Assembly (NCBI RefSeq): GCF_900163715.1
Contig: NZ_FWFF01000013.1
Coordinates: forward strand, 1 to 64,000
Source of the DNA: Brevibacterium yomogidense
GTDB taxonomy: Bacteria; Actinomycetota; Actinomycetes; Actinomycetales; Brevibacteriaceae
Reading direction: 5' to 3'
DNA length: 64,000 nucleotides
The position numbers and the translations under genes were made by a program. Below are positions 36,510-45,096 of the stretch, piece by piece; positions within the stretch are counted from its first letter, which is position 1, and each line of letters starts with the position of its first letter. The notes beneath the pieces were generated by a model, which was not told the DNA's origin, ran no database searches, and was given only the letters and a program-made list of their open reading frames with translations.

Positions 36510-37565
36510 TCAGGGCGTCAGCGACGCGTGACCGCGGATCGCGACGGGCACGGTGTGAGCCGGTGGGATGTGATCGACCGTGAGGCGCTTCGCGAACACG
36601 GAGTAGCTCCAGGCCTGGTAGGCGAGCACGGCCGGGACGCCCACAGCCGCGACCGCGACCATGACCCCCAGGGTGTAGTCAGAGGACGAGGCGGTGTGGA
36701 TCGTGAGGTCGAACGCGGGATCCAACGTCGACGGCAGCACGACGGGGAACGCCGTGGTGAAGATCCCGCCGATGCTCGCAGCGAGGAATGCGGACTGCCC
36801 CAGGAAGGCCGACTTCTCCCCGCCCGCGCGCAGGCGCATCCACGCGTACGCCGCAGCGACGACGGCGAGGCCGGTGAGCGACCAGCCGATGACTCCCCCG
36901 TCGGACTGCACCTGCACGAGCACCGCCCAGCCCAACAGCGGCAGGACGAGGACGGGGGCCCAGCGGGTCGCGAGTGCGTGCGCACGACGACGCACGGACC
37001 CGTCGGTCTTGAGTGTGAGGAAGAGGAGGCCGTGGAGCACGGAGAAGCACACGGTCCCGACGCCGCCGATCAGTGCCGGCGGCGTGAGCCAGGCGAAGGC
37101 TCCGCCGGTGTTGTCGCCGTTCGCGTCGAGCGGCAGTCCCGTCGTCGTGAGCGCGAGCATCGCCCCCACGCAGAACGCCGCGACGAGCGAGCCTCCGGAC
37201 AGGCACCATGTCCACCCGTCGACCCAGCGCTGCGAGTACCCGCGCTTGCCGCGGTACTCGATCGAGACGGCGCGGAGGATCAGCGCCAGGAGGGTGAACG
37301 TGAGCGGCAGGTAGAGAGCCGAGAACAGGCTCGCGTACCAGAGCGGGAACGCGGCGAACATCGCTCCGGCCGCCGTCACGAGCCAGACCTCGTTCCCGTC
37401 CCACACCGGACCGATGGTGTTGAGGAGCAGCCTCCGCTCCCTCTCGTCACGGGCGAAGGTCTTCATGAGGATGCCGATGCCCAGGTCGAACCCCTCGAGG
37501 AAGAGGAAGCCCAGCCACAGCACGGCGATGAGCACGAACCAGATCACGGGCAGCAGGTCAGCCAT
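36510..37565 (-). CDS. cydB: Cytochrome bd oxidase subunit II
   Basis: A 351-residue membrane protein with eight or nine TM segments. It starts MADLLPVIWFVLIAVLWLGFLFLEGFDLGIGIL and contains RLLLNTIGPVWDGNEVWLVTAAGAMFAAFPLWYA, the CydB core. With CydA it reduces oxygen with quinol electrons and is oxygen-avid. Second gene of the operon, 30 nt from cydA. Confidence 0.95.
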   Translation of the reverse strand: MADLLPVIWFVLIAVLWLGFLFLEGFDLGIGILMKTFARDERERRLLLNTIGPVWDGNEVWLVTAAGAMFAAFPLWYASLFSALYLPLTFTLLALILRAVSIEYRGKRGYSQRWVDGWTWCLSGGSLVAAFCVGAMLALTTTGLPLDANGDNTGGAFAWLTPPALIGGVGTVCFSVLHGLLFLTLKTDGSVRRRAHALATRWAPVLVLPLLGWAVLVQVQSDGGVIGWSLTGLAVVAAAYAWMRLRAGGEKSAFLGQSAFLAASIGGIFTTAFPVVLPSTLDPAFDLTIHTASSSDYTLGVMVAVAAVGVPAVLAYQAWSYSVFAKRLTVDHIPPAHTVPVAIRGHASLTP

Positions 37566-37595
37566 GTCGTCTCCTTGGTCTCCGGATCCGGGGTC

Positions 37596-39182
37596 TCAGT
37601 ATGCGAACGACAGGACATCGTCCTCGTCGCCGTCGACGCTCGCGCGGGTGGGCTTCGCCGGGTCGTCGGCCAGTTCGGGCATCGCGGAGACGACGCCTCC
37701 GCGGGCGTACTGCATGATGAGCTTCAGCTCCACGACCATGAGCACTCCGTAGACCAGGGTCAGGAGGATGACCGATGTGAGCAGCTCCGCCGCACTCACG
37801 GACGGAGAGACCGCCGCGGCCGTGTAGAGGAACACGCCGTCGATGCCGCTGGGATCGGGGTTGGGGGCCACGACGAAGGGCTGCCTGCCCATCTCCGTGA
37901 AGATCCAGCCGGCCGAGTTCGCGATGAAGGGTGCGGCGATCCCCCACAGTGCCAGTCGGGAGAGGAACTTCGACCGCGGAACCGTGCCCTTGCGGGTGAC
38001 GAGGAGTGCGAAGGCCGCGGCCGCAGCCGCGAGCGCGCCGAAGCCGATCATGAGTCGGAAGCCCCAGTAGGTGATGAACATCGAGGGCTGGTAGTCGATC
38101 TCCTCCCCGGAGTGCTCGCCGTACATCTCGCCCTCCGGCATGTGCGTGCCGTAGGCCTCCTCGTATTCGGGGATGAGGGTCTTCACCCCGGGCACATCCG
38201 TGTCGAAGTCGCCCTTCGCGAGGAACGACAGCACACCGGGGATCTCGATGATCGGCGTGACGTCCTCGCAGCTGTTCGACTCCAGGTCGCCGATCGTCAG
38301 CACTGAGAACGCGGTCCCGTCGTGGCACGCCGCTTCAGCGGAGGCCATCTTCATGGGCTGCTGCTCGTACATGAGCTTCGCCTGGATGTCTCCGGTGAGC
38401 GCGACTGCCGCGAAGGAGAACACCGCGACCCATCCGCCGATCCGCAGGGACCTCCACCACACGGCGTAGTCCTTCTCGTCCCGTCCGGGGACGTCCGGAG
38501 CGGAGCCGACCACCACCCGACCCGACTCGTCGACGGTGTCGATGCCGTCGACTCTGCGGCGCCACAGATGGTGCCAGGAGATGCCCAGCAGGAGCGCCGC
38601 GCCGACGGACAGCGCGCCCGCGAGCGCATGGCTCGTCGCGGCCAGTGCGGTGTTGTTGGTGAGCACTGCGACGACGTCGGTCATGACGGGGCGGCCGTCG
38701 ATGAGCTCCACGCCGACCGGGTGCTGCATCCACGAGTTCGCCACGATGATGAAGTAGGCGGACAGCCACGATCCGATCACCGCGCACCAGAGGACCGTGA
38801 GGTGGGCGCGTCTGCTGATGCGCCCCCAGCCGAAGATCCAGACACCGATGAAGATCGATTCGAGGAAGAACGCGAGCAGCGCCTCCATCGCCAGCGGAGC
38901 ACCGAACACGTCGCCCACGAAGCGGGAGTACTCGCTCCAGGCCATGCCGAACTGGAACTCCTGGACGAGGCCGGTGGCCACGCCCATGATGAAGTTGATG
39001 AGATAGAGCTTGCCCCAGAACTTCGTGGCCCGCAGCCACACGTCGTTCCCCGTGCGGTGCCACATCGTCTGCAGCACGGCGACCAGGACGCCCAGCCCCA
39101 GGGTGAGCGGGACCATCCAGAAGTGGTACACGGTCGTGATGCCGAACTGCCAGCGCGCGATGAGCACGGGATCGAGTTCCAC
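37596..39182 (-). CDS. cydA: Cytochrome bd oxidase subunit I
   Basis: A 528-residue heme subunit. ARWQFGITTVYHFWMVPLTLGLG at the start gives the distal heme d/b595 ligand region. The Q-loop region around PGVLSFLAKGDFDTDVPGVKTLIPEYEEAYG is extended. EMGRQPFVV is the GRQP motif of the family. GTG at 39182 is preceded by AGGAGG at 4-nt spacing; the longer frame upstream has no support. The promoter region (39183-39433) is shared with the divergent blaI-type gene and contains a TTCTAC-GTAGAA dyad 48-64 nt before the start. Confidence 0.96.
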   Translation of the reverse strand: MELDPVLIARWQFGITTVYHFWMVPLTLGLGVLVAVLQTMWHRTGNDVWLRATKFWGKLYLINFIMGVATGLVQEFQFGMAWSEYSRFVGDVFGAPLAMEALLAFFLESIFIGVWIFGWGRISRRAHLTVLWCAVIGSWLSAYFIIVANSWMQHPVGVELIDGRPVMTDVVAVLTNNTALAATSHALAGALSVGAALLLGISWHHLWRRRVDGIDTVDESGRVVVGSAPDVPGRDEKDYAVWWRSLRIGGWVAVFSFAAVALTGDIQAKLMYEQQPMKMASAEAACHDGTAFSVLTIGDLESNSCEDVTPIIEIPGVLSFLAKGDFDTDVPGVKTLIPEYEEAYGTHMPEGEMYGEHSGEEIDYQPSMFITYWGFRLMIGFGALAAAAAAFALLVTRKGTVPRSKFLSRLALWGIAAPFIANSAGWIFTEMGRQPFVVAPNPDPSGIDGVFLYTAAAVSPSVSAAELLTSVILLTLVYGVLMVVELKLIMQYARGGVVSAMPELADDPAKPTRASVDGDEDDVLSFAY

Positions 39183-39229
39183 GGAGCCTCCTGAGAGCGG
39201 CCGCGGCCCCGCTGACCGGACACCGCGTC

Positions 39230-39246
39230 TTCTACAGCTCGTAGAA
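39230..39246. promoter_or_regulatory. Candidate BlaI-type operator between cydA and blaI
   Basis: TTCTAC-AGCTC-GTAGAA: inverted repeat with 6-bp arms and a 5-bp centre. BlaI/MecI operators have a TACA...TGTA core; CTACAGCTCGTAG resembles it. Placement between the two divergent genes would let one repressor control both. Confidence 0.45.
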
Positions 39247-39433
39247 TACGGCAGCTCGCCCGCTGCGCACGAACCCATTCACCCCGCGCACAGATTCGTC
39301 TCACAGAACGGACGCTTCATGAGAACGTCTGTCAGGTATCCTCCAGGCTCCGCGTGGTAGATTCATGGCTACGCGTGCGCGCGCCCGGCGGGTGCACGAT
39401 CAGCATCACAGTGCAGCAGCGAACGGAGAATCG

Positions 39434-39820
39434 GTGGAGAACCTCGGAGAACTCGAGCGCGGCGTGATGGACGCCCTGTGGTCACAGCGCGAAGGTCTCT
39501 CCGCCGCCGCACTGCGAGACGCCCTGGCGGATCGCGGTCTCGCACTCACGACGGTCCACACGGTCCTCACGCGACTCGAGAAGAAGGGGTACGTGGTCCG
39601 CGACCGCAGCACCCGCCCTCATCTCTACAGCGCCTCGTCGAGCCGGGAGGAGCACGTCTCCGACCTCCTCTCCGAAGTCCTCGACCAGGCGGGCGATCGC
39701 CGCGCGGTCCTCGCGCGCTTCCTCGGTACGGTGTCGCTGTCCGACTCCGCCTTCCTCCGCGGCATCCTGGACAGCCGCCTGCGCCACACGGACCCTCCGC
39801 GCCACTCCGAGGTCGGCTGA
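39434..39820 (+). CDS. BlaI/MecI family transcriptional repressor
   Basis: A 128-residue winged-helix repressor: LGELERGVMDALWSQREGLSAAALRDAL, then the recognition helix LALTTVHTVLTRLEKKGYVVRDRS (about 40-65), and a dimerisation/cleavage tail. GTG at 39434 (GGAG 5 nt upstream) gives the usual N-terminus; ATG at 39365 would add 23 basic residues. It pairs with the M56-type protease next door, as in the BlaI-BlaR1 system. Here it faces the cytochrome bd operon and not a beta-lactamase, so it may control respiration. Confidence 0.85.
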   Translation: MENLGELERGVMDALWSQREGLSAAALRDALADRGLALTTVHTVLTRLEKKGYVVRDRSTRPHLYSASSSREEHVSDLLSEVLDQAGDRRAVLARFLGTVSLSDSAFLRGILDSRLRHTDPPRHSEVG

Positions 39821-39897
39821 CGGCCCGTGCGAATCGCCCCTCGGGCTGACGCACACACCTTCGACACGACCGGACCCGCTGCGGTCCGGCGCGATCC

Positions 39898-40788
39898 ATG
39901 ACCGCCATCGGCTTCGCACTCGTCATCCTGGCCGTCGTCCTCGCGTGGCCCATCCCGGAAGCGGTCGCCGCAGCGCAGAACCGCTCGCGGCGCACGGCGG
40001 ACCCGGTCGCGGCGGTGATCATCTGGCAGGCGATCGGTGTGGCGGGCGGCTTCTCGCTGATCTCCGCGTGCATCGCCTTCGCCCTCGCACCCCTGGTCCA
40101 CGTGCCCGGCGTGCGACTGGACGATGCACTCGATTGGTGGCGGTGGCCCCTGCTCATCGCAGGCGTCGGGCTGCTCGTGCTGCTCCTGGGCTCCCTCCTC
40201 TGGGAGGCCAGGTCCGCACGACTGCATCGCGCACGGCACCGCGAGGTCCTCTCCCTCGTCTCCGAACCGCGAGGAGGAGCGCCGGAGACGCGGGTGATCG
40301 ACACGGATCATGCCCTCGCCTATTCGGTCGCGGGAGGTTCCGGGACCACAGTCGTGTCGACCGGACTGCTGGCGCTCCTCGACGACGATGAGCGGGACGC
40401 CGTGCTGGCGCATGAGCGCGAGCATCTGCGGCTCAGACACGACCTGCTGACGCTCGCATTCGCGTCCTGGCATCGGATGCTGCCGTTCCTGCCCGCGACG
40501 CGGACCGCGCTCCAGGCCGTGAGCGCGGCGATCGAGGTCATGGCTGACGACGCCGCGCGCCGTTCCGTGTCCGACAGTGCGTTCATCCGTGCGCTCACGA
40601 AGGTGTCCGCCAAGCAGGCCGACGGCTCGAAGGACTACGACCCGGACCTCACGGACGTGCGCATCGCCAGGCTGTCCGCCCCGGTCGTCGCCGACACGGT
40701 GAGGCCGAGGATCCGCGCGGTCATCTACGCCGTGTGCCTCGTGGCAGTGCCCCCGCTCATCCTCATCGGGACGATCGTGTACAGCTGA
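39898..40788 (+). CDS. M56/M48-type membrane zinc metalloprotease (BlaR1-like)
   Basis: A 296-residue membrane protein: TM segments at about 1-22, 36-62 and 79-105, a cytoplasmic catalytic region with HEREH (zinc site, about 178-182) after LLALLDDDERDAVLA, and a last TM helix at about 277-296. No penicillin-sensor domain is fused. In BlaR1-like pairs the protease inactivates the repressor BlaI. The signal here is unknown. It begins 77 nt after the BlaI-type gene; both are probably one transcript. It ends 7 nt from the facing topoisomerase gene. Confidence 0.85.
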   Translation: MTAIGFALVILAVVLAWPIPEAVAAAQNRSRRTADPVAAVIIWQAIGVAGGFSLISACIAFALAPLVHVPGVRLDDALDWWRWPLLIAGVGLLVLLLGSLLWEARSARLHRARHREVLSLVSEPRGGAPETRVIDTDHALAYSVAGGSGTTVVSTGLLALLDDDERDAVLAHEREHLRLRHDLLTLAFASWHRMLPFLPATRTALQAVSAAIEVMADDAARRSVSDSAFIRALTKVSAKQADGSKDYDPDLTDVRIARLSAPVVADTVRPRIRAVIYAVCLVAVPPLILIGTIVYS

Positions 40789-40795
40789 GCGGCCC

Positions 40796-42928
40796 TCACG
40801 CGTCGATGCGCTCCGCGTCGAGCGCCGCGGCGCCTGCGACGATGAACTCCTTGCGCGGCGCGACCTCGGAGCCCATGAGGAGTGCGAACGTGTGCTCCGC
40901 CGCCTCCGCGTCCGCCATCGTCACGCGCCTGAGGCTGCGCAGTGCCGGATCCATCGTGGTCTCCGCCAGCTGGTCCGCGTCCATCTCCCCCAGTCCCTTG
41001 TAGCGCTGGATCGGCTCCTTGTACGTCTTCTTCTGCTTCACGAGCTTCGCGAGCAGCGCGTTGAGCTCTGCCTCCGAGTACGTGTAGATGACCTCGTTCG
41101 GCTTCCCCCGTCCCGTCACCACTTCGACGCGGTGCAGCGGAGGGACAGCGGCGAAGACGCGCCCTGCTTCGACCAGCGGACGCATGTAGCGGAAGAAGAG
41201 TGTGAGCAGGAGCGTCCGGATGTGCGCACCGTCGACGTCCGCATCCGTCATGATGATGACCTTGCCGTAGCGGGCCTGGTCGACGGCGAAGCTGCGGCCC
41301 GCTCCGGCCCCCACCACCTGGATGAGCGCGGAGCACTCCGTGTTCGCGAGCATGTCCGCCACGGATGCCTTCTGCACGTTCAGGATCTTGCCGCGGATCG
41401 GGAAGAGCGCCTGGTGCTCGGAATCCCGGGCCGCCTTCGCCGTCCCCATCGCGGAATCGCCCTCGACGATGAACAGCTCCGTGTCCTCGTGGTCGCTCAC
41501 GCGGCAGTCGTAGAGCTTGGCCGGCAGCGACGACGACTCCAGCGCCGTCTTCCGGCGCTGGTTCTCACGATGCGTCCGTGCGGAGATCCGCGCCTTCATC
41601 TCCGAGACGACCTTCTCCAGCAGACGGCCGGCCTGGGCCTTCGTCTGCCGGTGCGACGAATCGAGCTGCGCGGACAGCTGCTTCTCCACGGTCTGCGCCA
41701 CGATCCGCTTGACGGCGGCGGTCCCGAGCACCTCCTTCGTCTGGCCCTCGAACTGCGGCTCGGCCAGACGGACCGTCACGACGGCGGTGAGGCCCGCGAG
41801 CACATCGTCCTTCTCCAGCTTGTCCTTGCCGACCTTGAGCTTCCGGGCGTTCGCGTCGACCGCCTTGCGCACCGTCTTGAGGAGGGACTGCTCGAAGCCG
41901 GCCACGTGGGTCCCGCCCTTGGGGGTCGCGATGATGTTGACGAAGCTCTTCAGCTTCGTCTCGAAGCCCGTGCCCCACCGCAGTGCGATGTCGACGGCCA
42001 CGTCGCGCGTGACGTCCTGGGACACCATGCGGCCGTCCTCGCCGAGCACCGGGACCGTCTCCGTGAACGTCCCCTCCCCGTCGAGCCTCCAGACATCGGT
42101 GATGATCGGATCCGCCGCGAGGTGATCGACGAACTCGGAGATGCCGCCCTCGTAGCGGAACTCCTCTGTCCGGGTCTGCACGATCTCGCCGTTCTCATCG
42201 CGCACGACACCGCGCTCGTCCGTCACCCTGATGCCCAGACCGGGGATCAGGAACGCGGTCTGCCGAGCACGGTCCGCGAGTTCGCTGTACTGGAACTCCG
42301 CATCGGGCAGGAAGATCTGGGGATCGGCCCAGTAGCGCACCTTCGTGCCGGTGGCGCCGCGCTTCGCCTTCCCCACGACGTCGAGCGGTGTGGGCTCTGT
42401 GAAGGGCGTGAAGGGGTTGTCGGCCGACAGCTGTCCCGAGGAGTCGTCGAACCGTCCTGGCTCGCCGCGGCGGAACGACATCCGGTGCACCTTCGATCCG
42501 CGCGTGACCTCGACATCGAGGCGCGCGGAGAGAGCGTTGACGACGGAGGCGCCCACGCCGTGGAGGCCGCCGGCCGCCGCATAGGATCCGCCGCCGAACT
42601 TGCCGCCCGCATGCAGCTTTGTCATGACGACCTCGACGCCGCTGAGGCCGGTGCGCGGTTCGATGTCCACGGGGATCCCGCGCCCCTCGTCCGCGACGGT
42701 CACGGAGCCATCGGCGTAGAGCGTGATGTCGATCGTCGAGCCGTAGCCGCCCAGCGCCTCATCGACGGAGTTGTCGATGACCTCCCACAGGCAGTGCATG
42801 AGGCCGCGGGTATCGGTGGTGCCGATGTACATTCCGGGCCGCTTGCGGACCGCTTCGAGCCCGGACAGCACGGACAGGTGCCGAGCATCGTAGCTCTCGT
42901 CCTCATTCTTCTTCGCGCTGCGCGCCAC
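40796..42928 (-). CDS. parE: Type IIA topoisomerase subunit B (ParE/GyrB-like)
   Basis: A 710-residue protein. The GHKL ATPase has EVIDNSVDEALGG, DEGRGIPVDI and the glycine lid GGLHGVGASVVNAL; the transducer domain follows. The TOPRIM domain carries IVEGDSAMG and MTDADVDGAHIRTLLLT, and the C-terminus has QRYKGLGEMDADQL. It is the B subunit of topoisomerase IV or gyrase; gene order near sigA and the absence of gyrA or recF suggest the second, ParE-type copy. Divergent from the amidase gene. Confidence 0.9.
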   Translation of the reverse strand: MARSAKKNEDESYDARHLSVLSGLEAVRKRPGMYIGTTDTRGLMHCLWEVIDNSVDEALGGYGSTIDITLYADGSVTVADEGRGIPVDIEPRTGLSGVEVVMTKLHAGGKFGGGSYAAAGGLHGVGASVVNALSARLDVEVTRGSKVHRMSFRRGEPGRFDDSSGQLSADNPFTPFTEPTPLDVVGKAKRGATGTKVRYWADPQIFLPDAEFQYSELADRARQTAFLIPGLGIRVTDERGVVRDENGEIVQTRTEEFRYEGGISEFVDHLAADPIITDVWRLDGEGTFTETVPVLGEDGRMVSQDVTRDVAVDIALRWGTGFETKLKSFVNIIATPKGGTHVAGFEQSLLKTVRKAVDANARKLKVGKDKLEKDDVLAGLTAVVTVRLAEPQFEGQTKEVLGTAAVKRIVAQTVEKQLSAQLDSSHRQTKAQAGRLLEKVVSEMKARISARTHRENQRRKTALESSSLPAKLYDCRVSDHEDTELFIVEGDSAMGTAKAARDSEHQALFPIRGKILNVQKASVADMLANTECSALIQVVGAGAGRSFAVDQARYGKVIIMTDADVDGAHIRTLLLTLFFRYMRPLVEAGRVFAAVPPLHRVEVVTGRGKPNEVIYTYSEAELNALLAKLVKQKKTYKEPIQRYKGLGEMDADQLAETTMDPALRSLRRVTMADAEAAEHTFALLMGSEVAPRKEFIVAGAAALDAERIDA

Positions 42929-43045
42929 CGAGGCTCCCTTCGCTTACGGATCCGACGCTCCATTCTAGAGCGCCGGGCGTCCGGATGACGGGAACGGGCC
43001 CCTCAGGCGCGCCGCCGTCGGCCCGTGTGCGACATACTCGATGGC

Positions 43046-43912
43046 ATGTCCAACATCGCACACTTCACGTTTGCCGTGGGCGTCCTCGCCGTCGCCGCCG
43101 TGCTGTCCGGCTGCGGCGCGGACACCGGGTCCCCGTCGCATTCCGCCGCACCGCACACGGTGACCGCGGAGCCGGCGTCCGAATCCGCCCGGGCGACCGG
43201 ACCAGCGCCGGCGCCCGGGGCCTCGGGCACGGAGGATGCCGCAGCCGAGGCCCCCGCGGCTCCGCTGTCCGGACTCACCATCGCGGTCGATCCCGGCCAC
43301 AACGGCGGCAACGGTGCGAATCCGGGCACGATCGGCCAGAGCGTTCCGGACGGCCGGGGCGGGACCAAGGACTGCAACACCGTCGGCACGGAATCAGCAG
43401 ACGGATACCCGGAGCACCGGTTCGCATGGGAGACGGCAGAGGCGCTGGAGGATGCTCTGACGGATGCCGGGGCTGACGTGGTCCTCAGCCGGACCGACGA
43501 CGACGGGGTGGGGCCCTGCGTCGATGAGCGCGGGACGTTCGCCGACGATGCGGACGCCCTGGTGAGTCTGCATGCGAATGGCACGGAGGACGATTCCGCC
43601 AGCGGCTTCCACGTCATCGCCGCTCCCGCGGGAGGTCGTGCCGACGACGGGGTCGCAGACTCATCCGAGCTCCTCGGCACGGCCCTCGCATCCGAGCTGG
43701 AGGAGGCGGGGCTCAGCCGCAATCCCGCATACGACGAGCTGGTCGTGCGGGACGACCTCGCGACGCTCAACAATGCTGCGGTCCCGGCGGTCATGCTCGA
43801 GGCCGGCGAGATGCGCAATGCGGGCGACGCCCGGATGCTCGAGTCCGACGAGGGGCAGCAGCGGATCAGCCGGTCCATCGTCGATGCGCTCACCGTCGCG
43901 CTCGTGGACTGA
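43046..43912 (+). CDS. N-acetylmuramoyl-L-alanine amidase lipoprotein (Amidase_3)
   Basis: A 288-residue exported zinc amidase that cuts the bond between N-acetylmuramic acid and the L-Ala of the peptide stem. The N-terminus is a lipoprotein signal (AVGVLAVAAVLSGC, lipid Cys about 25), followed by an Ala/Pro linker to about 75. The catalytic domain shows VDPGHNGG (His), EHRFAWETAE (Glu), LVSLHANG (His) and VMLEAGEM (Glu). Two extra cysteines (CNT and PCVD) could form a disulfide. ATG at 43046 is preferred; a GTG 21 nt upstream is in frame. Confidence 0.9.
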   Translation: MSNIAHFTFAVGVLAVAAVLSGCGADTGSPSHSAAPHTVTAEPASESARATGPAPAPGASGTEDAAAEAPAAPLSGLTIAVDPGHNGGNGANPGTIGQSVPDGRGGTKDCNTVGTESADGYPEHRFAWETAEALEDALTDAGADVVLSRTDDDGVGPCVDERGTFADDADALVSLHANGTEDDSASGFHVIAAPAGGRADDGVADSSELLGTALASELEEAGLSRNPAYDELVVRDDLATLNNAAVPAVMLEAGEMRNAGDARMLESDEGQQRISRSIVDALTVALVD

Positions 43913-44023
43913 CCGCCCGTGCACCGCGCGCACCGGTCGGCAGGTATCGGTTCGGCACAGGACCTAGACTGTCGGGGCGCGGCCCGGAGCCGCGGCACAT
44001 CTCCCCCGACGCCAGGAGCCGTG

Positions 44024-44815
44024 ATGGCACCCCTTCCGTACGACCCGCCCTTCGGCGCACCCTGCTGGTTCGAGCTCAGCTCGCCGGACCCCGATGCCGC
44101 TGAGGGCTTCTACTCCGAGCTCCTCGGATGGCGGTTCGAGGGCGCAGGGCCCCTGGGACTCGGCAGCGCCGCGCACGCGGACGGCCGGCGCGTCGCCGGA
44201 GTGAGCGCGCAGCCGCCCGGCCAGCAGGGTCCTGCCTTCTGGTCGGTCTACTTCCGGGTCGAGGAGCTGTCCGCGTACCTCGCGCAGGTGGATGAGGCCG
44301 GCGGGCAGGCGCTCATGGCGATCCCGGACTTCGACGGCTCCGCTGGAGTCGCGCTGACGTCCGATCCCGCAGGGACGGCGTTCGGCGTGCTCGCCTACGA
44401 CGACGACCGCGCGATGCAGTCCTTCGGCACGGCAGGGGCGGTCCACTGGACGGAGCTCTTCACGGCAGACCCGACGGTCCGTGACTTCTACGCATCGGCG
44501 TTCGGGTGGGGCTTCACCTCCCTCACGGGTGCGGACGTCGCATCGGGCGATCCGGACGCGGGCGCCGCTCAGCAGGGGTACTGGGCCATCGAGCAGGCGG
44601 GGAACAGGATCGGCGGAGTCTTCGACGCCTCGGCCGTGTCCATCCCCGCGCACTGGGAGGCGCACATCCACGTGCCGGACGTCGACGCACTGGAGGACCG
44701 CGTCCGCGAGCTGGGCGGGGATGTGCTCGCCGCCCCCCATGATTCGCACCACGGTCGGGTCGGGCGCTTCATCGATGCGCAGAACGCTGCCTTCACACTG
44801 GTGACCCCCGCCTGA
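44024..44815 (+). CDS. VOC family protein with two glyoxalase-like domains
   Basis: A 263-residue protein formed of two tandem VOC modules: 14-125 (CWFELSSPDPDAAEGFYSELLGWRF ... DPAGTAFGVL) and 137-262 (VHWTELFTADPTVRDFYASAFGWGF ... DAQNAAFTLVTP). Typical small-molecule enzymes of this type act as glyoxalases, dioxygenases or resistance proteins; the metal ligands are not fully conserved, so activity is unknown. ATG at 44024 with CAGGAG at 5-nt spacing. Tandem repeats and a terminator follow. Confidence 0.85.
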   Translation: MAPLPYDPPFGAPCWFELSSPDPDAAEGFYSELLGWRFEGAGPLGLGSAAHADGRRVAGVSAQPPGQQGPAFWSVYFRVEELSAYLAQVDEAGGQALMAIPDFDGSAGVALTSDPAGTAFGVLAYDDDRAMQSFGTAGAVHWTELFTADPTVRDFYASAFGWGFTSLTGADVASGDPDAGAAQQGYWAIEQAGNRIGGVFDASAVSIPAHWEAHIHVPDVDALEDRVRELGGDVLAAPHDSHHGRVGRFIDAQNAAFTLVTPA

Positions 44816-44836
44816 TCGGTCCTTCTAGGAGAGGGT

Positions 44837-44903
44837 GGCCACTCGTTCAGGAGGGACGGGCCACCTGGTTCAAGAGGGGCGGGCCACTCGTACAGGAGGG
44901 GCC
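44837..44903. repeat. Tandem 22-23 bp repeat, three imperfect copies
   Basis: GGCCACTCGTTCAGGAGGGA, GGCCACCTGGTTCAAGAGGGG and GGCCACTCGTACAGGAGGGG start at 44837, 44859 and 44882. A short doublet (TGCGAAGGACCC) follows at 44936-44960. These occupy the 281-nt gap between the VOC and sigA genes, in which no gene is seen. Confidence 0.7.
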
Positions 44904-44965
44904 GGCTGCTCCCCAGGATCGGCTGAGCACTCCGTGCGAAGGACCCTGTGCGAAGGACCCCGCGC

Positions 44966-45005
44966 ACAGCTCAGCCCCGTCTGCGAGCAGACGGGGCTGA
45001 GCTGT
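44966..45005. terminator. Long perfect hairpin between VOC gene and sigA
   Basis: ACAGCTCAGCCCCGTCTGC and its exact complement around GA, a near 40-bp palindrome that forms an 18-bp stem. Convergent position; serves the VOC gene and sigA. Confidence 0.85.
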
Positions 45006-45096
45006 CATCCGGACCTCTGTCGGTCCTCGTGCCGTGCCGGTGCTCGAACACATCCGGCTCGCGAGGAGCACGACCGGGGTCGGCAGGGCTCCGGAG

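Noticed and set aside
35874..38306. 810-codon open frame opposite cydDC, cydB and cydA
   Set aside because: Crosses three real genes on the other strand and has no recognisable domain.
39365..39433. ATG start for the BlaI-type gene at 39365
   Set aside because: No RBS and 23 extra basic residues absent from the family; GTG at 39434 has GGAG at good spacing.
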